NCBI RefSeq assembly: GCF_026012395.1
Contig: NZ_BRZA01000011.1
Location: 1-38,915 of the forward strand
DNA from: Lysinibacillus piscis
GTDB lineage: Bacteria > Bacillota > Bacilli > Bacillales_A > Planococcaceae
Length of the DNA stretch: 38,915 nucleotides
Direction of reading: 5' to 3'
The position numbers and the translations under genes were made by a program. The notes under the pieces were generated by a model. The model ran no database searches. It saw only the letters and a list, made by a program, of their open reading frames with translations, and was not told the DNA's origin. Positions 32,101 to 38,915 of this stretch are shown piece by piece (position 1 is the stretch's first letter; each line of letters starts with the position of its first letter).

Positions 32101-33345
32101 ATGTCTGAAAACTTAAATCTATTCACATCAACACAAGAGGTTATTCAAGATGCTCTTCATAAACTTGGCTATGATGAAGCCATGTATGAATTATTAAAAG
32201 AACCACTTCGCATGTTACAAGTACGCATTCCAGTAAAAATGGATGATGGTACAACGAAAGTATTTACAGGTTACCGTGCACAACATAATGATGCGGTAGG
32301 CCCAACAAAAGGTGGCGTACGCTTCCATCCACAAGTGTCAGAAGAAGAAGTAAAGGCACTATCCATGTGGATGACATTAAAATGTGGTATCGTTGATTTA
32401 CCATATGGTGGTGGTAAAGGTGGCGTTATTTGTGACCCACGTGAAATGTCTATGGGTGAAATCGAACGTCTAAGCCGTGGTTATGTACGTGCAGTGAGTC
32501 AAATCGTAGGTCCTACAAAAGATATCCCAGCACCAGACGTATTTACAAATGCACAAATTATGGCTTGGATGATGGATGAATATAGTCGCATTGACGAATT
32601 TAACTCACCAGGCTTTATCACAGGTAAACCACTAGTGCTTGGTGGTTCACAAGGTCGTGACCGTGCAACTGCACAAGGGGTAACAATCGTGATTGAAGAA
32701 GCTGCGAAAAAACGTGGTATTGATATTAAAGGTGCACGTATTGTTATTCAAGGCTTTGGGAACGCAGGTAGCTTCTTAGCGAAATTCATGCATGACTTAG
32801 GCGCAAAAGTAATTGCGATATCAGATGCTTATGGAGCACTTCATGATCCAGAAGGCTTAGATATTGATTATTTACTAGATCGTCGTGATAGCTTTGGTAC
32901 TGTAACAACTTTATTTGAAAACACAATTTCCAATAAAGAATTATTAGAATTAGATTGTGATATTCTAGTACCTGCTGCTATTGAAAATCAAATTACAGCA
33001 GACAATGCACATAACATTAAAGCAAATATTGTGGTAGAAGCAGCAAACGGTCCAACAACTGCTGAAGCAACTAAAATTTTAACTGAGCGTGGCATTTTAC
33101 TTGTACCAGACGTACTGGCATCTGCTGGTGGTGTTACGGTTTCTTACTTCGAGTGGGTTCAAAATAACCAAGGTTACTACTGGACAGAGGAAGAAGTCGA
33201 AGAGCGTCTATACAAAAAAATGGTGGAAGCATTCGATAATGTCTATACAACAGCAACAACACGCAATATCAATATGCGTCTAGCAGCCTATATGGTAGGT
33301 GTTCGCCGCACTGCAGAAGCTTCTCGCTTCCGTGGTTGGGTGTAA
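32101..33345 (+). CDS. rocG: NAD-type glutamate dehydrogenase (RocG/GudB family)
   Basis: This 414-aa cytoplasmic enzyme deaminates glutamate to 2-oxoglutarate and ammonium. PTKGGVRFHP and LPYGGGKGGVICDP carry the substrate and catalytic lysines; GPTKDIPAPDVFTN carries the catalytic Asp; IVIQGFGNAGSFLA is the dinucleotide-binding loop; and VPAAIENQIT follows. AAAGAGGCG precedes the ATG. It lies 80 bases after rocD, enough for its own promoter, and ends the catabolic block with a strong terminator. Whether it is the RocG or the GudB orthologue cannot be settled from sequence alone; the roc context favours RocG. Confidence 0.92.
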   Translation: MSENLNLFTSTQEVIQDALHKLGYDEAMYELLKEPLRMLQVRIPVKMDDGTTKVFTGYRAQHNDAVGPTKGGVRFHPQVSEEEVKALSMWMTLKCGIVDLPYGGGKGGVICDPREMSMGEIERLSRGYVRAVSQIVGPTKDIPAPDVFTNAQIMAWMMDEYSRIDEFNSPGFITGKPLVLGGSQGRDRATAQGVTIVIEEAAKKRGIDIKGARIVIQGFGNAGSFLAKFMHDLGAKVIAISDAYGALHDPEGLDIDYLLDRRDSFGTVTTLFENTISNKELLELDCDILVPAAIENQITADNAHNIKANIVVEAANGPTTAEATKILTERGILLVPDVLASAGGVTVSYFEWVQNNQGYYWTEEEVEERLYKKMVEAFDNVYTTATTRNINMRLAAYMVGVRRTAEASRFRGWV

Positions 33346-33356
33346 GCTAAAGAACA

Positions 33357-33390
33357 AGTCATCCCTTGCTAAAGGGGATGGCTTTTTTTA
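33357..33390 (+). terminator. Terminator after glutamate dehydrogenase
   Basis: AGTCATCCCTT pairs with AAGGGGATGGCT (one bulge, one G-U pair) around a short loop, and a run of seven to eight T follows. It lies about 12 bases after the stop codon. Confidence 0.85.
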
Positions 33391-33517
33391 TGATAAAAAT
33401 AAAGTGGAAACAAATGTTCTTATATGCTAAGCTTAAATAGCTATCCACGTTCAGTTTTTGTATAGCACAGTATTTTATCATTAAAAAGAACATACATCAG
33501 ATAGAGGGATTTTAACA

Positions 33518-33667
33518 ATGATTATGATAATTATTAGTTGTAGTATAATAGCTGTTTTGGGTAGTTTACTGATATGGCGTATGCGAATAGTGCATAAAGA
33601 TCGTAAAGAAAAGAAAAAACAGCTAGAGCAGCGATTAGAGAATCTTATACAAACGAATCACAAATGA
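33518..33667 (+). CDS. Small membrane-anchored protein, 49 aa, unknown
   Basis: A short frame starts at ATG 33518 with AGAGGGA at good spacing. Residues 2-22 are one hydrophobic helix (IMIIIISCSIIAVLGSLLI-like) and the rest is a strongly charged helical tail (VHKDRKEKKKQLEQRLENL). The layout of one N-terminal anchor and a cytoplasmic coiled stretch is common among real small proteins of bacilli, and a terminator follows directly. No family is recognised. Confidence 0.6.
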   Translation: MIMIIISCSIIAVLGSLLIWRMRIVHKDRKEKKKQLEQRLENLIQTNHK

Positions 33668-33699
33668 GTCATCCCATGGAAACGGAATGACTCGTTTTT
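33666..33699 (+). terminator. Terminator after the 49-aa membrane protein
   Basis: GAGTCATCCC pairs with GGAATGACTC (one mismatch) around an 8-nt loop, followed by GTTTTTAG. It overlaps the stop codon of the small gene. Confidence 0.75.
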
Positions 33700-33772
33700 A
33701 GTTAGGTCATTGCAAATCTTTGCATTCATCTTTCGAAATATGAGAAAATCGAACAAGAAAGGGGCGAATAGG

Positions 33773-34936
33773 ATGAACGCATTTACATTTTACAATCCAG
33801 TTAAACTCCATTTTGGAGCAGATACACTAGAGAAATTGGCTAATGAGTTAACACAATTTGGTGAAAAGGTGCTCGTTGTGTATGGTGGCGGTAGCATTAA
33901 AAGAAATGGAGTATATGAGGCAGTAGTAGAGGTACTAAAAAAAGCAGATAAAACTATTTTTGAATTGAGTGGCGTAGAGCCGAATCCACGTGTAGAGACA
34001 GCTAGAAAAGGGATTACACTCTGTAAAGAAGAAAACATTGACCTAGTGCTGGCAGTTGGTGGAGGCTCGGTTATTGATTGTGCAAAGCTCATTGTGGCAG
34101 GAGCGAAGCATGAAGCAGACGCATGGGATATTGTAATCCGCAAGGTAGCTGTACAAGATGCACTACCACTAGGTACGGTATTAACACTTGCTGCAACAGG
34201 CTCTGAAATGAATAGTGGCTCTGTTATTACAAATGCAGAGACAGAAGAAAAATTCGGATGGGGCCATCCTGCTGTTTTCCCGAAATTTTCGATTTTAAAT
34301 CCTGCGTATACAGTGAGTGTACCTAAAGATCATACGGTGTACGGCATTGTGGATATGATGTCTCATATTTTTGAACAATATTTTCATAATACAACGAATA
34401 CAGCTGTGACGGATGGTATGTGTGAAGGCGTTTTACGTGCTATTATGGAGGCTGCTCCACAATTAGTAGAGGATTTAGAAAATGTGGCATTGCGTGAAAC
34501 GATTTTATTAGCAGGTACAGTTGGCCTGAATGGCTTTTTGTCAATGGGTTCAAGAGGAGATTGGGCAACACACAATATCGAACATGCGGTATCAGCTGTG
34601 TATGATATTCCACATGCGGGTGGTTTAGCTATCTTGCAGCCACATTGGATGCGTTTAGTTGTTTCTGTGAACCCAGAGCGCTTTGCAGGTTTAGCAACAA
34701 GAGTATTTGGTGTCGAGACAGCAGGTAAAACATTCGAAGAAGTTGCATATGAAGGAATTGACCGCTTATCAGCATTTTGGACTTCATTAGGCGCACCAAG
34801 CCGTTTAGCAGACTATGAGATTGATGCTACGAAATTTGAGCAAATTGTCGCACATGCTATGCAAAATGGACCATTTGGCAACTTCAAGCAATTACAGGAA
34901 GTAGATGTTCGCACGATTTTACAAAATGCGCTATAA
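33773..34936 (+). CDS. Iron-containing alcohol dehydrogenase (YugJ/BdhA-type butanol dehydrogenase)
   Basis: This 387-aa cytoplasmic oxidoreductase belongs to the Fe-ADH family. ATG 33773 follows AAAGGGGCG; an in-frame ATG at 33710 lacks a site. The nucleotide-binding GGGS ([14 protein letters not shown]) and [16 protein letters not shown] are typical. The metal ligands are visible as DMMSH (Asp and His four apart), and the two further histidines lie in [20 protein letters not shown]. It most resembles the NAD(P)H-dependent butanol dehydrogenases YugJ/YugK and YqhD-like enzymes that reduce aldehydes. It is monocistronic with its own terminator; the substrate is unknown. Confidence 0.9.
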   Translation: MNAFTFYNPVKLHFGADTLEKLANELTQFGEKVLVVYGGGSIKRNGVYEAVVEVLKKADKTIFELSGVEPNPRVETARKGITLCKEENIDLVLAVGGGSVIDCAKLIVAGAKHEADAWDIVIRKVAVQDALPLGTVLTLAATGSEMNSGSVITNAETEEKFGWGHPAVFPKFSILNPAYTVSVPKDHTVYGIVDMMSHIFEQYFHNTTNTAVTDGMCEGVLRAIMEAAPQLVEDLENVALRETILLAGTVGLNGFLSMGSRGDWATHNIEHAVSAVYDIPHAGGLAILQPHWMRLVVSVNPERFAGLATRVFGVETAGKTFEEVAYEGIDRLSAFWTSLGAPSRLADYEIDATKFEQIVAHAMQNGPFGNFKQLQEVDVRTILQNAL

Positions 34937-34950
34937 TAAGGATGAAAGAG

Positions 34951-34983
34951 TACAGAGCTAGTAATAGCTTTGTATTTTTTTTT
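34951..34983 (+). terminator. Terminator after the alcohol dehydrogenase
   Basis: A 10-bp stem (TACAGAGCTA against TAGCTTTGTA, one G-U pair) with a GTAA tetraloop is followed by nine T. The next gene therefore has its own promoter. Confidence 0.85.
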
Positions 34984-35119
34984 GCTCGTGATAGTCGTAT
35001 TTGCTCACTATTTGTAGAAATGTTCAGATTTTGTTCAACATCGTCTAGTAATATAGAGACAAAGTTCTACAAAGATTGGGGAGAAGCAAATGTTGAAACA
35101 ACTATTGGAGGAGCGTATC

Positions 35120-35785
35120 ATGACCTTACACAGTGTGAATAATCCATTTCAGCAACATGTTTATAAACTACAAAATTGTGTAGAAGTGTTAGGTATTGAG
35201 GCGAAATTTATGCGTATTGATAATCGTAAAAGTATTACAGGATATATAGCAGATAAAACAATCTTTTTTAAAAGTTTAAGCTTTGGTCAAGCGATTGTTA
35301 CGCTATTTGATGGTGTCGAAACGGCGAGTGTGAAAGTATTTGTACATCCTTCAGGAGAGATTGTCGCAGAAGTAAGACCGTGTCTAACAAAAATAGAAGT
35401 GATTCCGGTTCATTATCGTCCGATATTAGAAGGAATGGCAATTGCGGTTGATTTAAAAGGTGCTTTAAAGCGATATTTGATTGCACAGCAAATGATGGAT
35501 TCTGAGGATTCAGTTGTAGAAGTACATTACCAATCGATGCATCCTAATGTTTTACGTGATTCCTACGCAGGGAATTTTGTTTTAGGTTATCATATAGATG
35601 GACGAGAAATGACAAGTGTTGAAGAATATGCTTTAGCCAATCGTACAGCGATACTCAAATTTTCACAAATTGTCATTCAGCGACAGGCAGTTCGTACAGT
35701 CATACCTTTTGATAGATTTATAGCATTTTCCATTGAAAATATTGTTGTCAAACCCTATGAAAAAATGAGCTATTCTCTAAACTAG
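35120..35785 (+). CDS. Conserved-looking protein of unknown function, 221 aa
   Basis: I do not recognise this protein. It is soluble, without signal peptide or membrane helix, and looks like a mixed alpha/beta protein with a regular beta-strand pattern (KFMRIDNRKSITGYIADK, TIFFKSLSFGQAIVTLF, VKVFVHPSGEIVAEVRP) and a YLIAQQMMDSEDSVVEVHYQ helical part. ATG 35120 has the stronger site (GGAGGAG); ATG 35090, which adds MLKQLLEERI, also has GGGGAG and is possible. It stands alone between two terminators. The base composition is like that of its neighbours, so recent transfer is not indicated. Confidence 0.75.
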   Translation: MTLHSVNNPFQQHVYKLQNCVEVLGIEAKFMRIDNRKSITGYIADKTIFFKSLSFGQAIVTLFDGVETASVKVFVHPSGEIVAEVRPCLTKIEVIPVHYRPILEGMAIAVDLKGALKRYLIAQQMMDSEDSVVEVHYQSMHPNVLRDSYAGNFVLGYHIDGREMTSVEEYALANRTAILKFSQIVIQRQAVRTVIPFDRFIAFSIENIVVKPYEKMSYSLN

Positions 35786-35820
35786 TGATATTGCTACAGA
35801 TGCTTCATTTTTATATAAGA

Positions 35821-35858
35821 AGAGCTTGTCTCAAATGATTTTGAGGACAAGCCCTTTT
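35821..35858. terminator. Bidirectional terminator between the unknown gene and the CDF transporter
   Basis: GCTTGTCTCAAA pairs with TTGAGGACAAGC (one bulged C). A CTTTTG tail follows on the plus strand and a CTCTTCTT tail on the minus strand. It lies between two convergent genes. Confidence 0.75.
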
Positions 35859-35860
35859 GC

Positions 35861-36838
35861 TCATTGTTCAGGTTTTTCACCAATATGTGTCCAAGTTGTT
35901 TGACCATCATCCTCATCAAATAAAATAGTTACTTTCGATACACTTTTTTGGCTGGCAATAATCTCAGTTAAATGATCTCGTACATCATCGAGAAAAGCGA
36001 GTGATAAATGAGCATCTGCTTCAGCTACTACTTCTACGTGTAAATATTCGCCTTCTTTAATAACCTCTAATCGTACAATATCTTTAATGTTTGGGTTATC
36101 CATCACAATATGTGCGATATGGTTGAGCATTTCTTGATCGGTTTCGCCGATAACTCCACGTGCATTATCAAGGAATACTTTTCCTACAACATAAAACATC
36201 ATACAGCCGATAATCATAGAGACAAGCCCTTCAATTCGTCCCCAACCTGTAAGGTAAGCAATGATAATGGCAAGGAAGGCTAAAATATTTCCACCAGTAG
36301 CCACTAAATCTTCCATGAATACTAATTTCGTAGCAGGTTTTGCACGGTTCAAATAAGCAAATGCTTTCAGAATAGAAGCGAGACCAGCTTTCGGTTGACC
36401 AGCTTCGTGTAATACTTCAACAGATGCTTTTGCTAATACAGTGCCCTCTAAGATAATTCCGACCATTAGTACCCCTAATGCGATTAGCACACCTTTTGAT
36501 TCACCTGATGGATGAATAAAATGATGCCATCCTTCTTTAATTGTTTCATAAGAAAGAATCGCAACGATGATTACAGCAAATAGGCAAACTAAATTTACGA
36601 TACGTCCAAAGCCAGTAGGAAATTGTTTGGTTGGCGCTTTTTTGGAAAGTGCTGATCCGATAAACACGAATAGCTGGTTCGCTGCATCACCGAGAGAATG
36701 CATCATTTCGGCAAACATTGCTACATTGCCTGTGAAGAAAAAGGCAATGCCTTTAATGATTCCTAAAAAAGCATTTACGGCAGCTGCGAGTAAGGAAGGC
36801 TTATTCCCTTCTTTTAAAAGTTTAAAAAATGCTGTCAT
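35861..36838 (-). CDS. Cation diffusion facilitator (CDF) family metal transporter
   Basis: This 325-aa membrane protein expels divalent metals (Zn, Co, Mn or Fe) in exchange for protons. Six helices span about residues 15-220. The metal site MMHSLGDAANQ (TM2, His and Asp) and the matching FMEDLVATGGN (TM5) are present. A cytoplasmic C-terminal domain of about 85 residues (IVRLEVIKEGEYLHVEVVAEADAHLSL) matches the dimerisation domain of the family. It belongs to the YdbO-like branch by its long helical insertion (LNRAKPATKLVF). It lies 14 bases downstream of the MgtC-like gene and is probably cotranscribed with it. Metal specificity is unknown. Confidence 0.88.
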   Translation of the reverse strand: MTAFFKLLKEGNKPSLLAAAVNAFLGIIKGIAFFFTGNVAMFAEMMHSLGDAANQLFVFIGSALSKKAPTKQFPTGFGRIVNLVCLFAVIIVAILSYETIKEGWHHFIHPSGESKGVLIALGVLMVGIILEGTVLAKASVEVLHEAGQPKAGLASILKAFAYLNRAKPATKLVFMEDLVATGGNILAFLAIIIAYLTGWGRIEGLVSMIIGCMMFYVVGKVFLDNARGVIGETDQEMLNHIAHIVMDNPNIKDIVRLEVIKEGEYLHVEVVAEADAHLSLAFLDDVRDHLTEIIASQKSVSKVTILFDEDDGQTTWTHIGEKPEQ

Positions 36839-36852
36839 GAAAAGTCCTCCGA

Positions 36853-37575
36853 CTAGTTTAAAATTTCCATCTCAATTTTTTTAATATATCCTATCGCACG
36901 TAATGAGTGATAAAAAGATAACAAATTATCTGAGATAATTAATGATAACCGCAAGTTTAATTCATGTAAAACAATATTATTGTCAAATGAAAGATCTTTA
37001 ATATGAACATTTTCTATAATGATATTATTGCTTTGTAAAAACTGCAAAAATGACTCGGTATATTCATCTCCGTTAATATGAACAATGAGTGATACTTCAC
37101 GCATACGCATACGTTTTGGTCCAATTTTCATGAGGAAAGGCGCTAAAAATTCAATGCCAAATACGATAATAATGACAGCTAACGTAGCATCCATATAAAA
37201 ACCTGCTCCCACTGCAATGCCTATGCCAGCAGCGCCCCAAATCATGGCAGCAGTTGTTAAGCCCGAAATACTATCATTTCCACGTCTAAGAATGACACCT
37301 GCTCCGAGAAAACCAATACCACTAACAACTTGAGCGGCTAAACGAAGCGGGTCCATTGTAATATTGATATCTTGACGTGATGGTGTAGAGTACGCTGTTT
37401 CGATTGAAATGATTGTTAAGAGGCAGCTAAAAGTAGCAATAACTAAACTTGTTTTTAGGCCGACTGGTTTCTTTTTTAATTCTCGTTCAATGCCAATCAC
37501 TAAACTCAACGTAGCTGCAATGACTAATTTGATACCAACTTCATATGTAATCATGTTGCCTATTAATAATTCCAT
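36853..37575 (-). CDS. MgtC/SapB family membrane protein
   Basis: This 240-aa protein has five N-terminal helices with the MgtC signature (GIERELKKKPVGLKTSLVIATFSCLLTI, then AAQVVSGIGFLGAGVILRRG and GLTTAAMIWGAAGIGIAVGAGFY). A soluble C-terminal part of about 90 residues (SLIVHINGDEYTESFLQFL) follows, as in YhiD/SapB proteins. MgtC-like proteins affect Mg2+ homeostasis and ATP synthase in some bacteria; the role here is open. GAAGGGAGGG precedes the ATG. It heads a two-gene leftward unit with the CDF transporter, which hints at a shared metal-related role. Confidence 0.88.
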   Translation of the reverse strand: MELLIGNMITYEVGIKLVIAATLSLVIGIERELKKKPVGLKTSLVIATFSCLLTIISIETAYSTPSRQDINITMDPLRLAAQVVSGIGFLGAGVILRRGNDSISGLTTAAMIWGAAGIGIAVGAGFYMDATLAVIIIVFGIEFLAPFLMKIGPKRMRMREVSLIVHINGDEYTESFLQFLQSNNIIIENVHIKDLSFDNNIVLHELNLRLSLIISDNLLSFYHSLRAIGYIKKIEMEILN

Positions 37576-37693
37576 ACATTCCCTCCTTCATTTCAGATTA
37601 CTCAGAAATATGTAAGTTGTCACTATTATATTAGCGTTATTTGTTGTATTCTACATTAAGTTACTAGAAGAATTTTCTGGAGGTAGTATTGTT

Positions 37694-38593
37694 GTGGAAA
37701 AGCCAAAAGTTCATCCGTACATTCCTATTTTTATTGGTGTCATTTCAGTATCTTTATCAGCCATTTTTGTGAAGTTGGTCAATGCCGAATCTGGAGTTAT
37801 TGCATTTTATCGTATGTTATTTTCCGTGCTACTTATGGCTCCTATATTTTTTATGAAATATGTACAAGAGCTAAAGCAATTAACGACAAGAGATTGGTTG
37901 TTTTCTTCTATAGCAGGTGTATTTTTAGCATTTCATTTTATTTTATGGTTTGAATCTCTTCGATACACATCTGTAGCCAGTTCTACTGTGCTTGTTACAC
38001 TCCAGCCACTGTTTGCGTTTATAGGTACTTACTTTTTCTTTAAAGAGAAAATTACTGGAAAAACGATTATGGCAGGAATTATCGCTATTATAGGAAGTGT
38101 GTTAATCAGTTGGGGTGATTTTCAACTAAGTGGCACAGCATTTTACGGTGATATGCTGGCATTGATAGCATGTGCACTTATTACAGCTTATCTTTTATTT
38201 GGACAGGATGTACGTAAAAGATTATCACTTGTTACGTATACGATGGTTGTTTATGGTGTGAGTACAATTACTTTGTTGCTTTATGTACTTATAAAAGGAG
38301 AATCTTTTGGACCCTATCCTGCTATGGATTGGATATGGTTTATTTTATTAGCAATTGTTCCTAATCTGTTTGGTCATACTTTATTTAATTGGTCTATTAA
38401 ATATGTAAGCACGAATGTTGTTTCTATTGCGATACTTTTTGAACCGATTGGTGCAGCTGTTTTAGCATTTTTCATTTTTAAAGAATATTTAATAGCAACA
38501 CAAATTATTGGTGGATTGATTGTAATAGTAGGTATTTTGTTTTTTGTAGTAGATGAAAAAATGTTTTTGAAATTTTTTAAGAAAAAAGCTTGA
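37694..38593 (+). CDS. EamA/DMT-superfamily transporter
   Basis: This 299-aa membrane protein has ten predicted helices formed by two EamA repeats, residues about 8-140 and 150-290. Typical stretches are AIFVKLVNAESGVIAFYRMLFSVLL, SSTVLVTLQPLFAFIGTYFFFKEK and the second-repeat counterpart NVVSIAILFEPIGAAVLAFFIFKE. Such proteins export or import metabolites or drugs; the substrate is unknown. The start is GTG 37694, preceded by CTGGAGGTAG. It is the last gene before the rRNA operon leader. Confidence 0.9.
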   Translation: MEKPKVHPYIPIFIGVISVSLSAIFVKLVNAESGVIAFYRMLFSVLLMAPIFFMKYVQELKQLTTRDWLFSSIAGVFLAFHFILWFESLRYTSVASSTVLVTLQPLFAFIGTYFFFKEKITGKTIMAGIIAIIGSVLISWGDFQLSGTAFYGDMLALIACALITAYLLFGQDVRKRLSLVTYTMVVYGVSTITLLLYVLIKGESFGPYPAMDWIWFILLAIVPNLFGHTLFNWSIKYVSTNVVSIAILFEPIGAAVLAFFIFKEYLIATQIIGGLIVIVGILFFVVDEKMFLKFFKKKA

Positions 38594-38618
38594 TTTTTAT
38601 ATTTAGGTATTATATATT
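38590..38618 (+). promoter_or_regulatory. rRNA operon promoter P1 (putative)
   Basis: TTGATT (38590-38595), a 17-bp spacer and TATATT (38613-38618); the -35 overlaps the stop codon region of the EamA gene. It lies exactly 74 bp upstream of P2, in keeping with the tandem promoters of bacillus rrn operons. Confidence 0.5.
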
Positions 38619-38663
38619 ATTACTTGTCCTTAACAAGGATAAATGATTTTTTGAAAAAAGTTG

Positions 38664-38692
38664 TTGACTTCTTGTTATGAACAAGTTAAGAT
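38664..38692 (+). promoter_or_regulatory. rRNA operon promoter P2
   Basis: TTGACT (38664-38669), a 17-bp spacer and TAAGAT (38687-38692). It has near-consensus hexamers and an AT-rich upstream stretch (GATTTTTTGAAAAAAG) that resembles an UP element. Transcription would begin near 38699. Confidence 0.75.
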
Positions 38693-38915
38693 AGAAAAGT
38701 CGCTAAAAGAATTGCGATGTATATGAACCTTGAAAACTGAACAAACAAAGCGTAATCAATAAAGTAAGACAATTTTGGACATCATACTAAAATATGATGC
38801 CAGCAATGTTTTCTGTGCGAAAGCGTAGTGAAACATAGCGTCAGCAATTTTTTATGTATCGAAAGCGAAGCGACAGATACAACAATGAGATTTGAGCTAT
38901 TCAGATTTCTCTTTT
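38693..38915 (+). ncRNA. 5' leader of an rRNA operon (precursor to 16S rRNA)
   Basis: CCTTGAAAACTGAACAAAC at about 38727 is the boxA-like antitermination sequence found in bacillus rrn leaders and spacers. Three hairpins follow: CATCATA/TATGATG (38780-38799), a GAAA-loop stem ending in ATGTTT/AAACAT (about 38806-38836) and TGTATC/GATACA (about 38855-38881). The last bases (TTTGAGCTATTCAGATTTCTCTTTT) have the look of the sequence just before mature 16S rRNA. The 16S gene should start within about 20 bases of the window end but is not included. Confidence 0.7.

Noticed and set aside
33711..33724. TGCAAA-TC-TTTGCA palindrome upstream of the alcohol dehydrogenase as a third RocR-like site
   Set aside because: The half-sites are similar but the spacing is much shorter than in the two 19-bp rocA sites, so it is probably unrelated or chance.
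34942..35142. 66-codon open frame before the unknown gene
   Set aside because: It runs through the terminator T run and overlaps the real gene's start; no ribosome binding site and no protein-like character.

Overview
The window looks like a chromosomal segment of a low-GC Gram-positive bacterium of the Bacillaceae/Planococcaceae, most likely Lysinibacillus or a close relative. This is judged from the AT-rich coding sequence, strong AGGAGG-type ribosome binding sites, T-tailed hairpin terminators, a B. subtilis-like gene repertoire (patB, DUF1871, gsp13, roc and mrp genes) and the form of the rRNA leader at the right edge. The genus is an inference from style and content; no search was run.

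Left edge (1-3900): the tail and right end of an IS3-family element, a decayed M20 amidohydrolase, a Cof-type HAD phosphatase, a small membrane protein and acetate kinase (ackA), which has a recognisable promoter and a cre-like site about 57 bp upstream of its start point.

Sulfate block (3900-11800): two divergent units meet at about 7755-8185. Leftward is an ABC sulfate importer (sbp-cysT-cysW-cysA). Rightward is cysH-cysP-sat-cysC, which gives a PiT-type sulfate permease, ATP sulfurylase, APS kinase and an Fe-S APS/PAPS reductase. Both units start with a promoter whose -35 is embedded in GTTGACTA, and both leaders contain an intrinsic terminator before the first gene. Directly 5' of each terminator is the same 21-nt RNA module: CUGA, a 4-bp hairpin with a 5-nt loop and two compensatory pair changes, then AGGC. 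This is the strongest candidate for an undescribed element in the window.

11.8-18.3 kb: a complete seven-gene Mrp Na+/H+ antiporter operon (mrpABCDEFG, leftward), with a divergent YufK-like membrane protein. 18.3-25 kb: a class A penicillin-binding protein, cyclophilin (ppiB) with a coupled one-TM protein, a PatB-like C-S lyase divergent from a DUF1871 protein, a structured Bacillaceae-type palindromic repeat, and an NSS-family Na+ symporter.

25-35 kb: an ECF sigma factor with a probable anti-sigma that has a very large outer domain and an apparent self-recognised promoter; a Gsp13/YugI S1-domain protein; and an arginine/proline catabolic block (rocA-rocD-glutamate dehydrogenase) next to a RocR-like regulator. 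The AAA+ domain of that regulator has lost GAFTGA, Walker B, sensor and arginine-finger residues, and rocA has a sigma-A-like rather than a -24/-12 promoter, preceded by two matching 19-bp palindromes. An iron-containing alcohol dehydrogenase follows.

35-38.9 kb: an unrecognised 221-aa protein, a CDF metal transporter, an MgtC/SapB protein, an EamA transporter, then tandem promoters and the leader of an rRNA operon. The window appears to stop just before the 16S rRNA gene.
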